A DNA stretch of 64,000 bases from Azotobacter chroococcum (GTDB lineage Bacteria > Pseudomonadota > Gammaproteobacteria > Pseudomonadales > Pseudomonadaceae). The stretch lies in the NCBI RefSeq assembly GCF_004339665.1, contig NZ_SMMU01000001.1, positions 186,001 to 250,000 of the forward strand, given 5' to 3'. The stretch's first letter is position 1. Every line of letters begins with the position of its first letter. Below the pieces are notes generated by a model, which was not told the origin of the DNA, made no database searches, and saw nothing but the letters and a program-made list of their open reading frames with translations. This document shows, in pieces, positions 35,390-44,053 of this stretch. Both the position numbers and the translations under genes were made by a program.

Positions 35390-36481
35390 ATGAGCGTTCA
35401 GATTCTCGGCATGATCGGCCATCGACTTTCCTCGGAAACCATCGCCCCGGTGGGTCCGGTGTTCGACAAGAACTACATCCGCAACTTCGCCCAGGCGCAC
35501 GAGAACGCCGGCTTCGACCGCATCCTGGTCGGCTACTGGTCCGATCAGCCCGACGGCTTCCTGGTCACCGCCCTGGCCGGCCTGTCCACCAGCCGCATCG
35601 GCCTCTTGCTCGCGCACCGCCCGGGCTTCGTCGCGCCGACCCTGGCCGCGCGCAAGCTGGCCACCCTCGACCAGTTGCTCGACGGCCGCCTGGCGCTGAA
35701 CGTGATCAGCGGCGGCAGCGACACCGAGCAGCGCAAGGACGGCGACTTCCTCGACCACGACCGGCGCTATGCGCGCACCGACGAGTTCCTCGAGGTGGTG
35801 CGCAAGACCTGGACCGCCGAGCAGCCGTTCGACCACCAGGGCGAGTTCTATCAGGTCGAGCAGGCCTTCTCGGCGGTCAAGAGCGAGCAGAAGCCGCACC
35901 TGCCGGTGTATTTCAGCGGCGCCTCGGACGCGGCGATCCGCGTCGCCGGCAAGCACGCCGACGTCTACATGCTGTGGGGCGAATCCCTGCAGCAGACCCG
36001 CGAACTGGTCGAGCGGGTCCGCGCCGAGGCGGCCAGGCACGGGCGCGACATCGAGTTCAGCGTGTCCTTCCGGCCGATCGTCGCCGCCACCGAGGACGCC
36101 GCCTGGGCCAAGGCCGAGGTCATCCTGAGCCGCGCCCGCGCGCGCCATGAAGTGGCCCGCCCGGAACTCTCCCTCAAGCCGGAAAGCATCGGTGCCCAGC
36201 GCCTGCGCGCCACCGTGGCCCAGGGCGAGCGGGTCGACAAGCGCCTGTGGACCGGCATCGCCGGACTGGTCGGCGGCGGCCACAACTCCACCGCGCTGGT
36301 CGGCACCCCCGAACAGGTCGCCGACGCCCTGATCGACTACTACGACCTGGGCATCCGCAACATCCTGATCCGCGGCTTCGACCCGCTCAACGACACCGTC
36401 GACTACGGCCGCGAGCTGATCCCGCTGATCCGCGCCAAGGCGGCCGAACGCGACTTGCAGAACAGCGCCCGCCGCGCCTGA
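35390..36481 (+). CDS. LLM-class FMNH2-dependent alkanesulfonate-type monooxygenase (SsuD-like)
   Basis: 363 residues from ATG 35390 with AGGAG eight bases upstream. Bacterial luciferase-like TIM barrel: FDRILVGYWSDQPDG, LAHRPGFVAPTLAARKLATLDQL, NVISGGSDTEQRKDGDF, then RYARTDEFLEVVR and VYFSGASDAAIRVAGKHADVYM, all close to the SsuD pattern. SsuD uses FMNH2 and O2 to cleave alkanesulfonates to an aldehyde and sulfite. No flavin reductase (SsuE/MsuE) is encoded nearby, so reduced flavin must come from elsewhere. First gene of the operon. Confidence 0.88.
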   Translation: MSVQILGMIGHRLSSETIAPVGPVFDKNYIRNFAQAHENAGFDRILVGYWSDQPDGFLVTALAGLSTSRIGLLLAHRPGFVAPTLAARKLATLDQLLDGRLALNVISGGSDTEQRKDGDFLDHDRRYARTDEFLEVVRKTWTAEQPFDHQGEFYQVEQAFSAVKSEQKPHLPVYFSGASDAAIRVAGKHADVYMLWGESLQQTRELVERVRAEAARHGRDIEFSVSFRPIVAATEDAAWAKAEVILSRARARHEVARPELSLKPESIGAQRLRATVAQGERVDKRLWTGIAGLVGGGHNSTALVGTPEQVADALIDYYDLGIRNILIRGFDPLNDTVDYGRELIPLIRAKAAERDLQNSARRA

Positions 36482-36555
36482 GCCCCTTCCCCGCCGCAAC
36501 ATCCGGCGCGACCGCACCAGCGGAGCGCTCCACAGCCTTTCGTGGAGAACGCTCG

Positions 36556-36621
36556 ATGACCGATCCGCTGCTCGCCCCGGCGAGCCTCCTTCCCCTGCCC
36601 GACCGCGAGACCGACCGATGA
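36556..36621 (+). CDS. 21-residue leader ORF coupled to the next gene
   Basis: ATG 36556 with GGAG (36544-36547) eight bases upstream; peptide MTDPLLAPASLLPLPDRETDR. Its stop overlaps the start of the downstream monooxygenase (ATGA at 36618-36621), while that gene has no clear ribosome binding site of its own. It fills part of the 136-base gap after the SsuD-like gene. Likely role: delivering ribosomes to the next start by translational coupling. It has no Cys or Met run that would make it an obvious sulfur-sensing attenuator. Confidence 0.5.
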   Translation: MTDPLLAPASLLPLPDRETDR

Positions 36622-37943
36622 GCCGCCAGATCCACCTGGCCGGCTTCCTGCTCGCCGGCCCCGTCGTCCACAGCCATGCCGTCTGGCGCCACCCGGACAC
36701 CCTCGGCGACTACCTCGATCCCGAGTACTACGCGCGCAGCGCCCGGGTGCTGGAGGAAGGCCTGTTCGACCTGCTGTTCTTCGCCGACCGCTTCGCCATC
36801 GGCGACCAGCTGGGTGGCGCCCGCGAACTCGCGCTGCGCTACGGCGCCCAGGACGCCACCCGCCTCGACCCGCTGCCGATCCTCTCCTACCTGGTCGGCC
36901 AGACGCGCCGGCTCGGCCTCGGCGTCACCCGCTCGACCACCTACTACGAGCCGGCCCACGTGGCCCGTTCGCTGGCCACCCTCGACCACCTGTCGCGCGG
37001 GCGCGCCGCCTGGAACATCGTCACCTCGATGAACGACAGCGAGGGCCGGCTGTTCGGCAAGGACCGCCATCTGGAACACGACCTGCGCTACGACCGCGCC
37101 GACGAGTTCGTCGAGGTCGCCCTGAAGCTGTGGAGCAGCTGGGCGCCGGGCGCGCTCAAGCTCGACCGCGAACAGGGCATCCTCGCCGACCCGGCCGGGG
37201 TCCGCGACGTCGCCCACCGGGGCGAATGGTTCAAGGTCGAAGGTCCGCTGAACATCCCGCGCAGCCCGCAGGGCCGCCCGCTGCTGATCCAGGCCGGCTC
37301 CAGCGGCCGCGGCCGGCGTTTCGGCGCGCGCTGGGCCGAGGCGATCTTCAGTATCCACGGCAACCTGCCGGCCATGCGCGCCTTCCGCGACGACGTGCGC
37401 CGGCAGGTGGTCGCCCAGGGCCGGGCGGCGGACCAGTGCAAGGTGCTCACCGCGGTGATGCCCTTCATCGGCGGCAGCGAGGCCGAGGCGCGCGCCAGGC
37501 GCGACCGCCACAACGCCCTGGCGCGCCCGGAGATCGGCCTGGCGACCCTGGCCGCGCAGCTCAACTTCGACTTCTCCGCCTACCCCCTGGATACCCGCCT
37601 GGAAGCGATCGCCGCACAGCCCGAAACCCCGCCGGCGGTGGCCGAGAAGCTGCGCTCGCTGGGCGCCTCGCTGAGCCTCGGCGAACTCGCGCAAAGCTTC
37701 GCCAGCAGCGTGCGCGTGCCGCAGCTGGTGGGCACCGGCGTGCAGATCGCCGAGCAGCTGGCGGAGATCTTCAACGCCGGCGGCTGCGACGGCTTCGTGA
37801 TCTCCCCCGGCTACCTGCCGGGCTCCTTCGCCGAATTCGCCGAGAGCGTGGTGCCGCACCTGCAGCGCCTGGGTCTCTACCGCCGCGCCTACGAGGGCAC
37901 GACCCTGCGCGAACACCTGGGCCTCGGCCCCCTGGAGGCCTGA
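36618..37943 (+). CDS. LLM-class flavin monooxygenase, NtaA/SnaA/DszA type
   Basis: 441 residues, the length of the NtaA/SnaA/DszA subfamily. Motifs: HSHAVWRHPDT near the start, LLFFADRFA, THYEPAHVARSLATLDHLS-like (YYEPAHVARSLATLDHLS), GRAAWNIVTSMNDSEGRLFG, and LLIQAGSSGRGRRFGARWAEAIF. These enzymes use FMNH2 and O2 on sulfones, nitrilotriacetate and related substrates. Start overlaps the leader ORF; the stop abuts the next gene directly. Within the operon it probably attacks a C-S bond after oxidation by the DszC-like enzyme downstream. Confidence 0.87.
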   Translation: MSRQIHLAGFLLAGPVVHSHAVWRHPDTLGDYLDPEYYARSARVLEEGLFDLLFFADRFAIGDQLGGARELALRYGAQDATRLDPLPILSYLVGQTRRLGLGVTRSTTYYEPAHVARSLATLDHLSRGRAAWNIVTSMNDSEGRLFGKDRHLEHDLRYDRADEFVEVALKLWSSWAPGALKLDREQGILADPAGVRDVAHRGEWFKVEGPLNIPRSPQGRPLLIQAGSSGRGRRFGARWAEAIFSIHGNLPAMRAFRDDVRRQVVAQGRAADQCKVLTAVMPFIGGSEAEARARRDRHNALARPEIGLATLAAQLNFDFSAYPLDTRLEAIAAQPETPPAVAEKLRSLGASLSLGELAQSFASSVRVPQLVGTGVQIAEQLAEIFNAGGCDGFVISPGYLPGSFAEFAESVVPHLQRLGLYRRAYEGTTLREHLGLGPLEA

Positions 37944-39122
37944 ATGGGCACCCCCACGACCGCCGAGGACTGGCTGGCGCTGGCCCGCGAGATCGGCGAG
38001 GAATTCGCCCGCGACATCGCCCGCCGCACCCGCACCCGCGAACGCCCCGACGCCCAGCTGCGGCGCCTCAAGGACAGCGGCCTGACCAACCTGGCGATCC
38101 CCCGCGAACTGGGCGGTGCCGGCCAGCGCTGGTCGCTGATCGTCCGCACCATCCGCGAACTGGCCGCCGGCGACGGCTCGGTCGGCATGCTCTACGGCTA
38201 CCACCAGCTCAACGTGGTCAACCTGCGCCGCGAGCCGCAGCCGCGCCGCGACCGCCTGCTGGCGGAAATCGCCGAACGCCGGCTGTGGCTGGCCGGGGTG
38301 GTCAACCCGCGCGACGACGACATCCTCGCCACGCCGGACGGCGAGGGTTTCCGCCTCGACGGCCGCAAGGGCTTCTGCAGCGGCGCGGCCTTCGCCGACC
38401 TGCTCAGCGTCAGCGCGCGGCATGCCCGCGACGGCCGGCGGCTGATGGCGCTGATCCCCGCCGACCGTCCCGGCCTGCACTACGCCGACGACTGGGACCA
38501 CTTCGGCGTGGAGCGCAGCGACAGCGGCAGCTTCGTCCTCAGCGAGGTGCGCGCCGAGCCCGGCGAAATCATCGCCAACGACCTGGAGGACGGCGACGAC
38601 TTCTCCGCGGTGATCCGCACCCCGGTCAACCAGTCCGCCTTCACCCAGTTCTACCTCGGCAGCGCCCTCGGCGCGCTGCGCGCGGCGCGCGCCTACGTGC
38701 ACCGCGAAGGCCGCGCCTGGCTGCACGCCGGAGTCGACAAGGCCCATCAGGACCCGCTGCTGGTCAGCCAGTTCGGCGAGCTGTGGATCGCCCTGCAGGG
38801 CGCCATCGCCCTGGCCGACCGCGCCGCGCTCAAGGTCGACGAGCTGCTCGCCGCGGACGAAGCCTTCACCGCCGAGCTGCGCGGCGAGGCCGCCATCGAG
38901 GTGGCCGCCGCCAAGGTGCTCGCCGCCCGCACCGCGCTCGACGTCACCAGCCGGGTGTTCGAGGTGATGGGCGCGCGCGCCACCCACAACCGCTACGCCT
39001 TCGACCGCTTCTGGCGCGACACGCGCACCCACAGCCTGCACGACCCGCTCGCCCACAAGCTGCTGGAAGTCGGCGAATACGCCCTGAACGGCCGGTACCC
39101 GCCGGTGCGGGCCTACACCTGA
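37944..39122 (+). CDS. Acyl-CoA dehydrogenase-fold monooxygenase (DszC/SfnB-like)
   Basis: 392 residues; the ATG follows the previous stop without a gap. Three-domain acyl-CoA dehydrogenase fold with FCSGAAFADLLSV in the flavin barrel and FDRFWRDTRTHSLHDPLAHK at the C-terminal end, the latter typical of DszC/SfnB-type flavin monooxygenases. The pair 'LLM type A' plus 'DszC type' recalls DszA/DszC of thiophene desulfurisation and SfnB in sulfone use. The ligand is unknown. Confidence 0.83.
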   Translation: MGTPTTAEDWLALAREIGEEFARDIARRTRTRERPDAQLRRLKDSGLTNLAIPRELGGAGQRWSLIVRTIRELAAGDGSVGMLYGYHQLNVVNLRREPQPRRDRLLAEIAERRLWLAGVVNPRDDDILATPDGEGFRLDGRKGFCSGAAFADLLSVSARHARDGRRLMALIPADRPGLHYADDWDHFGVERSDSGSFVLSEVRAEPGEIIANDLEDGDDFSAVIRTPVNQSAFTQFYLGSALGALRAARAYVHREGRAWLHAGVDKAHQDPLLVSQFGELWIALQGAIALADRAALKVDELLAADEAFTAELRGEAAIEVAAAKVLAARTALDVTSRVFEVMGARATHNRYAFDRFWRDTRTHSLHDPLAHKLLEVGEYALNGRYPPVRAYT

Positions 39123-39131
39123 GGACACGCC

Positions 39132-40103
39132 ATGCCCGGAAAACGCTTCAAACGCCTGCTCGGCGCCGCGCTGCTCGGCAGCTCCCTGCTCGCCGGCGCC
39201 CAGGCCCTCGCCGCCACCCTGGTGGTCGGCGACCAGAGCTTCAACAACCGCACGGTCATGGAGGCCGCCGGGGTGCTCGCCGACCTGCCCTACGCCCTGG
39301 AGTGGAAGCAGTTCACCGCCGGCTCGCCGGTGGCCGAGGCGCTGAACACCGGCAGCCTCGACGTGGGCCTTTTGGGCGACGCGCCGCCGCTGTTCCTCGG
39401 CGCGCTGGGCGCTCCGATCAAGGTGATCGGCGTCAGCACCCAGAACCTCGACGGGGTGGCCGTGCTGGTCCGCAAGGATTCGCCGATCCACAGCCTGGCG
39501 GACCTGCGCGGCAGGAACGCGGCGATCTGGAAAGGCTCCTGGAGCCAGCAGCTGCTGTTCACCGCCCTGGAGCGGGCCGGGGTTTCCCCCGACGAGGTGC
39601 AGCTGCGCTACCTCGGCGCCCTGGACGCCTCCCACGCACTGGAGGGCGGTGCGGTGGACGTGATCGCCACCTGGGAACCCTACGTCAGCCAGCAAGTGCG
39701 CAACGGCGCGCGGATCCTGACCACCGCCGAGGGCCTGATCCCGGCGCAGAGCTTCGTCGTCGCCACCGACAAGTCCATCGCCGACAAGCGCGAACTGCTC
39801 GGCGACTTCCTGCGCCGCCTGCAGCAGGCCCGCGACTGGGTCCGCCAGGACCCGGCCAACAGCAAGCGCTATGCCGACACCAGGGCCGAACTGACCCGCG
39901 CCGAGCGCGACATCGCCCGCCGCTGGTTCTCCGGCGCGGCCATCCGCGTGCGGCCGATCGACGACCAGGCGGTCGCCGAAGCCCAGAAGACCGTGGATTT
40001 CTTCAGCCGGATCGGCCTGATCAAGAGCTACCCGGCCGTCAGCCTGTTCGACGCCTCTTTCAACCGTTACCTGCAGTCGCCGCCCGCGCAGGCGGCCCGT
40101 TAA
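39132..40103 (+). CDS. Sulfonate-type ABC substrate-binding protein (paralog 1 of 3)
   Basis: 323 residues with a Sec signal peptide cleaved after 'AQALA' (about 27). SsuA-like: LVVGDQSFNNRTVMEAAG, GSLDVGLLGDAPPLF, AAIWKGSWSQQLLFTALERAG, DVIATWEPYVSQQV. It starts nine bases after the flavoprotein gene. No permease or ATPase is present in this operon, so it must share one encoded elsewhere, perhaps at 9952-11845 or 25464-27244. Closest relative in the window is the protein at 41915. Confidence 0.88.
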   Translation: MPGKRFKRLLGAALLGSSLLAGAQALAATLVVGDQSFNNRTVMEAAGVLADLPYALEWKQFTAGSPVAEALNTGSLDVGLLGDAPPLFLGALGAPIKVIGVSTQNLDGVAVLVRKDSPIHSLADLRGRNAAIWKGSWSQQLLFTALERAGVSPDEVQLRYLGALDASHALEGGAVDVIATWEPYVSQQVRNGARILTTAEGLIPAQSFVVATDKSIADKRELLGDFLRRLQQARDWVRQDPANSKRYADTRAELTRAERDIARRWFSGAAIRVRPIDDQAVAEAQKTVDFFSRIGLIKSYPAVSLFDASFNRYLQSPPAQAAR

Positions 40104-40117
40104 GGAGATTCCCCAAC

Positions 40118-40891
40118 ATGAACGCCATCACCCGGATCGCCCCGGTCAAGGAGCGCGTCAGCGCCGCAGAATGGGAAGCCCGCGTCAAGCTGGCCGCCGC
40201 CTACCGCCTGGCCGCCCGGCTGCGCTGGACCGACCACATCTACACCCACTTCTCGGTGCGGGTGCCGGGGCCGGACCGGCACTTCCTGATCAACCCCTAC
40301 GGCCTGGCCTTCGACGAAATCACCGCCTCCAGCCTGGTCAAGGTGGACATCGACGGCACCCTGCTCGACGACCCTACCGGCCTTGGCATCAACCGCGCCG
40401 GCTACATCATCCACAGCGCCATCCACCGCGCCCGCGAGCACACCCACGCGGTGCTGCACACCCACACCACGGCCGGCATCGGCGTATCGGCGCAGCGGGA
40501 CGGCCTGCTGATGATTTCCCAGCACGCCATGCGCTTCCACAAGCGCCTGGCCTACCACGAGTACGAGGGCATCGCCCTGGACCTGGACGAGCAGCAGCGG
40601 CTGATCGCCGACCTCGGCGAGCACGACGCGCTGATCCTGCGCAACCACGGCCTGCTCACCAGCGGCCGGACCATCGAGGAAGCCTTCTACAACCTCTATT
40701 TCCTGGAGCGCGCCTGCGCCGCCCAGCTGGCCGCGCAGTCCGGCGGCGCGGCGCTGCGCTTCCCCTCCGAGGCGGTGGCGGAAAAGGCCGCGCGGGGGTT
40801 CGAGCTCGCCATCGCCCAGGGCCGCCCGCAATCCCACTGGGACGCCTACCTGCGCCAGCTCGAGCGCGACGATGCGGGCTTCGCCCTCTGA
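40118..40891 (+). CDS. Class II aldolase/adducin-family protein
   Basis: 257 residues from ATG 40118 with AAGGAG ten bases upstream. Class II aldolase fold with zinc ligands His114 and His116 (LHTHTTAG) and His177 (LRNHGLLT), and the acid/base Glu67 (FDEIT). Family members cleave or isomerise phosphorylated sugars (fuculose-1-P, ribulose-5-P, methylthioribulose-1-P dehydratase). The placement between two sulfonate-binding proteins is unusual. It may cleave a carbon skeleton after desulfonation, or act on a substrate with both sugar and sulfur parts. Function is open. Confidence 0.85.
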   Translation: MNAITRIAPVKERVSAAEWEARVKLAAAYRLAARLRWTDHIYTHFSVRVPGPDRHFLINPYGLAFDEITASSLVKVDIDGTLLDDPTGLGINRAGYIIHSAIHRAREHTHAVLHTHTTAGIGVSAQRDGLLMISQHAMRFHKRLAYHEYEGIALDLDEQQRLIADLGEHDALILRNHGLLTSGRTIEEAFYNLYFLERACAAQLAAQSGGAALRFPSEAVAEKAARGFELAIAQGRPQSHWDAYLRQLERDDAGFAL

Positions 40892-40907
40892 CGCAAGGAG
40901 CCTCGTG

Positions 40908-41891
40908 ATGAAAAGCACCGCCCTGGCCGCACTGGCCGCCGCCCTCTTCCTGCATGCCTTCCAGGCACAGGCCGCCGAACCGCTGACCCTGCGCATCGCC
41001 GACCAGAAAGGCAACATGCGCGCCCAGCTGGAGGCGGCCGATGCGCTGAAGGATCTGCCCTACGTCATCCAGTGGTCGGAATTCCCCGCCGCCGCGCCGC
41101 TGGCCGAAGCCCTCAACGCCGGCGCGGTGGACGCCGGGATCATCGGCGACGCACCGCTGCTGTTCAGCCTGGCCGCCGGCGCCCAGGTCAAGGCCATCGC
41201 GGTGAACAAGTCCAACCCCTACGGCACCGCACTGCTGGTGGCCGGGGACAGTCCGCTGAAAACCGCCGCCGACCTCAAGGGCAAGCGCATCGCCACCGGG
41301 CGCGGCTCGATCGGCCATTTCGTCGCCCTCAAGGCGCTGGAAAAGGCCGGTCTCGCCGAGCAGGACGTGGAGTTCCGCTTCCTCGGCCCGGTGGACGCGA
41401 AGATCGCCCTGGCCAACGGCTCGGTGGACGCCTGGGCGACCTGGGAACCCTACACCGCCCTGGCCGAAAGCAGCGGCCAGGGCCGGGTGCTGGTCGACGG
41501 CCGCGGCCTGTGGGCCGGCAACAGCTACCTCGCCGCCACCGATAAGGCGCTGGCCGACCCGGCCCGCCGCGAGGCCCTGCAGGACTATCTGCAGCGCCTG
41601 AACGACGCCCAGCACTGGGCCTACGCGCACCTCGACGACTACGCCAGGACCCTGGCGCGGATCATCGGCTTTCCCGAGGACGCGGCCCGCCTGTCCTTCG
41701 CCCGCCGCGAACTGCGCTGGCAGGCGGTGGACGCGGCGACCGTCGCCCAGCAGCAGGCGACCGCCGACTTCTACCAGGCCCACGCCCTGCTGCCCAGGCG
41801 CCTGGACGTGGCGCCGACCTTCGACCACGGCTTCCGGATCGGCCCGCCCGCACAGGCGGCGAGCCTGGCCCCGCCGCCGGCCAGGCCCTGA
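40908..41891 (+). CDS. Sulfonate-type ABC substrate-binding protein (paralog 2 of 3)
   Basis: 327 residues from ATG 40908, AAGGAG seven bases upstream; an in-frame start at 40872 lies inside the aldolase gene. Signal peptide to about residue 23 (AALFLHAFQAQA). SsuA-like core: LRIADQKGNMRAQLEAAD, GAVDAGIIGDAPLLFSLAAG, GRGSIGHFVALKALEKAG, DAWATWEPYTALAE. It differs from its two neighbours in the ligand-loop region (GRGSIGHF against KGSWSQQL and PGAWSQQL), so it probably binds a different compound. C-terminal tail is Pro/Ala-rich. Confidence 0.88.
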   Translation: MKSTALAALAAALFLHAFQAQAAEPLTLRIADQKGNMRAQLEAADALKDLPYVIQWSEFPAAAPLAEALNAGAVDAGIIGDAPLLFSLAAGAQVKAIAVNKSNPYGTALLVAGDSPLKTAADLKGKRIATGRGSIGHFVALKALEKAGLAEQDVEFRFLGPVDAKIALANGSVDAWATWEPYTALAESSGQGRVLVDGRGLWAGNSYLAATDKALADPARREALQDYLQRLNDAQHWAYAHLDDYARTLARIIGFPEDAARLSFARRELRWQAVDAATVAQQQATADFYQAHALLPRRLDVAPTFDHGFRIGPPAQAASLAPPPARP

Positions 41892-41914
41892 ACCGGGGCC
41901 ACCAAGGAGTACCC

Positions 41915-42859
41915 ATGAAGTTTCCGCGTTTTCTGCGTAACGGCCTCGCCAGCCTGCTGCTGGCCGCGCCCCTGAGCCAGGCCGCCGACAGCGTGCTGCG
42001 CATCGGCGACCAGAACTACTACAACGTGCGCGCCTCGCTGGAGGCCTCCGGCGCGCTGGAGGGCGCGCCCTATCGGGTCGAGTGGAAACACTTCCAGTCC
42101 GCCGCGCCGCTGGCCGAAGGCCTCGACGCCGGGGCGCTGGACCTCGGCTTTCTCGGCGACTCGGGATTCATCTTCCTCGCCGCCAAGGGCGCACCGGTCA
42201 AGCTGATCGGCGTTTCCCGGCAGAACCCGGACACCATCGCCCTGCTGGTGCCCAAGGACTCGCCGGCCAAGACCATCGAGGACCTCAAGGGCAAGAAGGT
42301 CGCCTACTGGCCGGGCGCCTGGAGCCAGCAACTGACCCTGCGCGCCCTGCAGAAGGCCGGCCTGCCCGGCGACTACGTCGAGTTCGTCAAGCTGATGCCG
42401 ATCGACGCCGCCGCCGCGCTGCCGCAGGGCAGCATCGACGCCTTCCCGGTGTGGGAGCCGTACATTTCCCAGCAGATCCTCTTCTCCGGCGCGCGGCCGC
42501 TGCTCACCGCCAAGGGCCTGATGCCGGGGCTGTCCAGCATCGCCGCCAACGCCGCCGCCCTCGAACCCAAGCGCGCCGCCATCGCCGACTTCCTCGGCCG
42601 CCTCAAGCGGGCCCGCGCCTGGGTCGAAGCGCACAAGAGCGAGTACGCCGAGCTCTGGGCGCAGAAGGCCAACCTCGACCCGGCGGTGTCCCGCCACTGG
42701 ATCGGCCAGGCCAACATGACCGTCGCCCCGGTGGACGCGCAGGCCGCCCGCGACTACCAGGAGACCGCCGACTTCCTCAAGGAAACCGGCGCCCTGCCCA
42801 AGGCCTTCAAGGTGGACGAGGTGATCGACGGGTCCTTTGCCGAGGCGCTGCAGCCTTGA
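41915..42859 (+). CDS. Sulfonate-type ABC substrate-binding protein (paralog 3 of 3)
   Basis: 314 residues with a signal peptide cleaved after 'LSQA' (about 23) and AAGGAG upstream. SsuA-like: LRIGDQNYYNVRASLEASG, GALDLGFLGDSGFIF, AYWPGAWSQQLTLRALQKAG, DAFPVWEPYISQQI. Last gene of the operon. A GC-rich dyad, GGCCGC-N10-GCGGCC (42891-42912), in the 66-base gap before the convergent xenA gene may end transcription. It again lacks cognate permease and ATPase genes. Confidence 0.88.
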   Translation: MKFPRFLRNGLASLLLAAPLSQAADSVLRIGDQNYYNVRASLEASGALEGAPYRVEWKHFQSAAPLAEGLDAGALDLGFLGDSGFIFLAAKGAPVKLIGVSRQNPDTIALLVPKDSPAKTIEDLKGKKVAYWPGAWSQQLTLRALQKAGLPGDYVEFVKLMPIDAAAALPQGSIDAFPVWEPYISQQILFSGARPLLTAKGLMPGLSSIAANAAALEPKRAAIADFLGRLKRARAWVEAHKSEYAELWAQKANLDPAVSRHWIGQANMTVAPVDAQAARDYQETADFLKETGALPKAFKVDEVIDGSFAEALQP

Positions 42860-42925
42860 GTCGCCGCCTGCCTTCGGGTAGGCCCTCCACGGCCGCACCT
42901 CCGGGCGCGGCCACAAAGGCCGATT

Positions 42926-44020
42926 TCAGTTGTGGTAGCGCTCCAGCCAGTGGGCATAGGGCGCCGGCAGCGTCCAGGACGGACGTTCGATGCCCAGCTC
43001 GCGGGCCGCGGCATACGGCCAGTGCGGGTCGGCCAGGTGGGCGCGGCCGATCATGGCGAGGTCCAGCTGGCCTTCCTTGACGGCCCGCTCGGCGACCTGC
43101 GGGGTGCCGAAGCCCCAGGCCGACGCCACCGGGATGCCCACCTCGCGGCGTACCCGCTCGGCGATCGGTCCCATGAAGCCGGGTGCCCAGGGAATGTCGG
43201 TATCCGCGATGGTGAAACCGATGCTGACGCTCAGCAGGTCCAGGCCGGTTTCCTTGAAGCGCCGGGCCAGTTCGATGGATTCGGCGAAGGTCTGCTCGTC
43301 CCGGCCGTCGAACTCGATCACCCCGAAGCGGGCGGTCAGCGGCAGATGTTCCGGCCACACCTCGCGGACTGCCGCGAGGGTCTCCAGCAGGAAGCGGCAG
43401 CGCTTGTCGAAGCTGCCACCATAGGCATCGGTGCGCTGGTTGGAATGCTCGGAGAAGAAGCTCTGGGCCAGGTAGCCGTGGGCGAAATGCAGCTCCAGCC
43501 ACTCGAAGCCGGCGTCGCGCGCCCGGCACGCCGCGGCGACGAAATCGTCCCGTACCCGGGCGATGTCCTCCAGGGTCATGGCCTTGGGCACGTTCGGCAA
43601 GTGGTGGCCGAAGGGGATGGCCGAGGGGGCGATGGTCTGCCAGCCGCGCGGATCGCCCTCGGCGATGTGGTCGTCGCCCTCCCAGGGGCGGTTGGCGCTG
43701 GCCTTGCGGCCGGCGTGGGCGATCTGGATGCCGGGCACGGCCCCCTCGGCCTTGATGGCCTGGACCACCGGCACGAAGGCCTGAGCCAACTGGTCGTTCC
43801 AGATCCCGGGGCAGCCGGGGGTGATGCGGCCCTCCGGCGAGACGGCGGTGGCCTCGACGATCACCAGCCCCGCCCCGCCGCGGGCGATCGAGGCCAGATG
43901 CACCTTGTGCCAATCGTTGATCAGGCCGTCGTTGGCCATGTACACGCACATGGGCGGAACGGCGATGCGGTTGCGCAGGGTGACATCCTTCAGCGTGTAC
44001 GGCTGGAACAGAGCGGACAT
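42926..44020 (-). CDS. xenA: Xenobiotic reductase A, old yellow enzyme family
   Basis: 364 residues from ATG 44020 with AGGA seven bases upstream. Very close to Pseudomonas XenA: PYTLKDVTLRNRIA, Cys25 in PPMCVYM that tunes the FMN, HAGRKASANRPWEGDDHI, HFAHGYLAQSFFSEHSNQR and the C-terminal WTLPAPYAHWLERY whose Trp covers the active site of the partner subunit. NAD(P)H-dependent reduction of enones, nitrate esters and nitro compounds. Cytoplasmic dimer. It faces an ArsR-like regulator 89 bases away with a palindromic operator between them. Confidence 0.93.
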   Translation of the reverse strand: MSALFQPYTLKDVTLRNRIAVPPMCVYMANDGLINDWHKVHLASIARGGAGLVIVEATAVSPEGRITPGCPGIWNDQLAQAFVPVVQAIKAEGAVPGIQIAHAGRKASANRPWEGDDHIAEGDPRGWQTIAPSAIPFGHHLPNVPKAMTLEDIARVRDDFVAAACRARDAGFEWLELHFAHGYLAQSFFSEHSNQRTDAYGGSFDKRCRFLLETLAAVREVWPEHLPLTARFGVIEFDGRDEQTFAESIELARRFKETGLDLLSVSIGFTIADTDIPWAPGFMGPIAERVRREVGIPVASAWGFGTPQVAERAVKEGQLDLAMIGRAHLADPHWPYAAARELGIERPSWTLPAPYAHWLERYHN

Positions 44021-44053
44021 GGAGCTTCCTCGTGCGGTGAGTTGAATTCTGTA

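Noticed and set aside
36387-39695. Open frame of 1102 codons on the minus strand across the organosulfur operon
   Set aside because: Low-complexity Gly/Ala/Glu/Arg translation typical of antisense frames in GC-rich DNA; four well-supported genes lie opposite.
37130-40117. N-terminal 996 codons of the plus-strand frame that ends in the aldolase
   Set aside because: Arg/Pro/Gly-rich shadow of the LLM, flavoprotein and binding-protein genes; only the part from ATG 40118 is a protein family.
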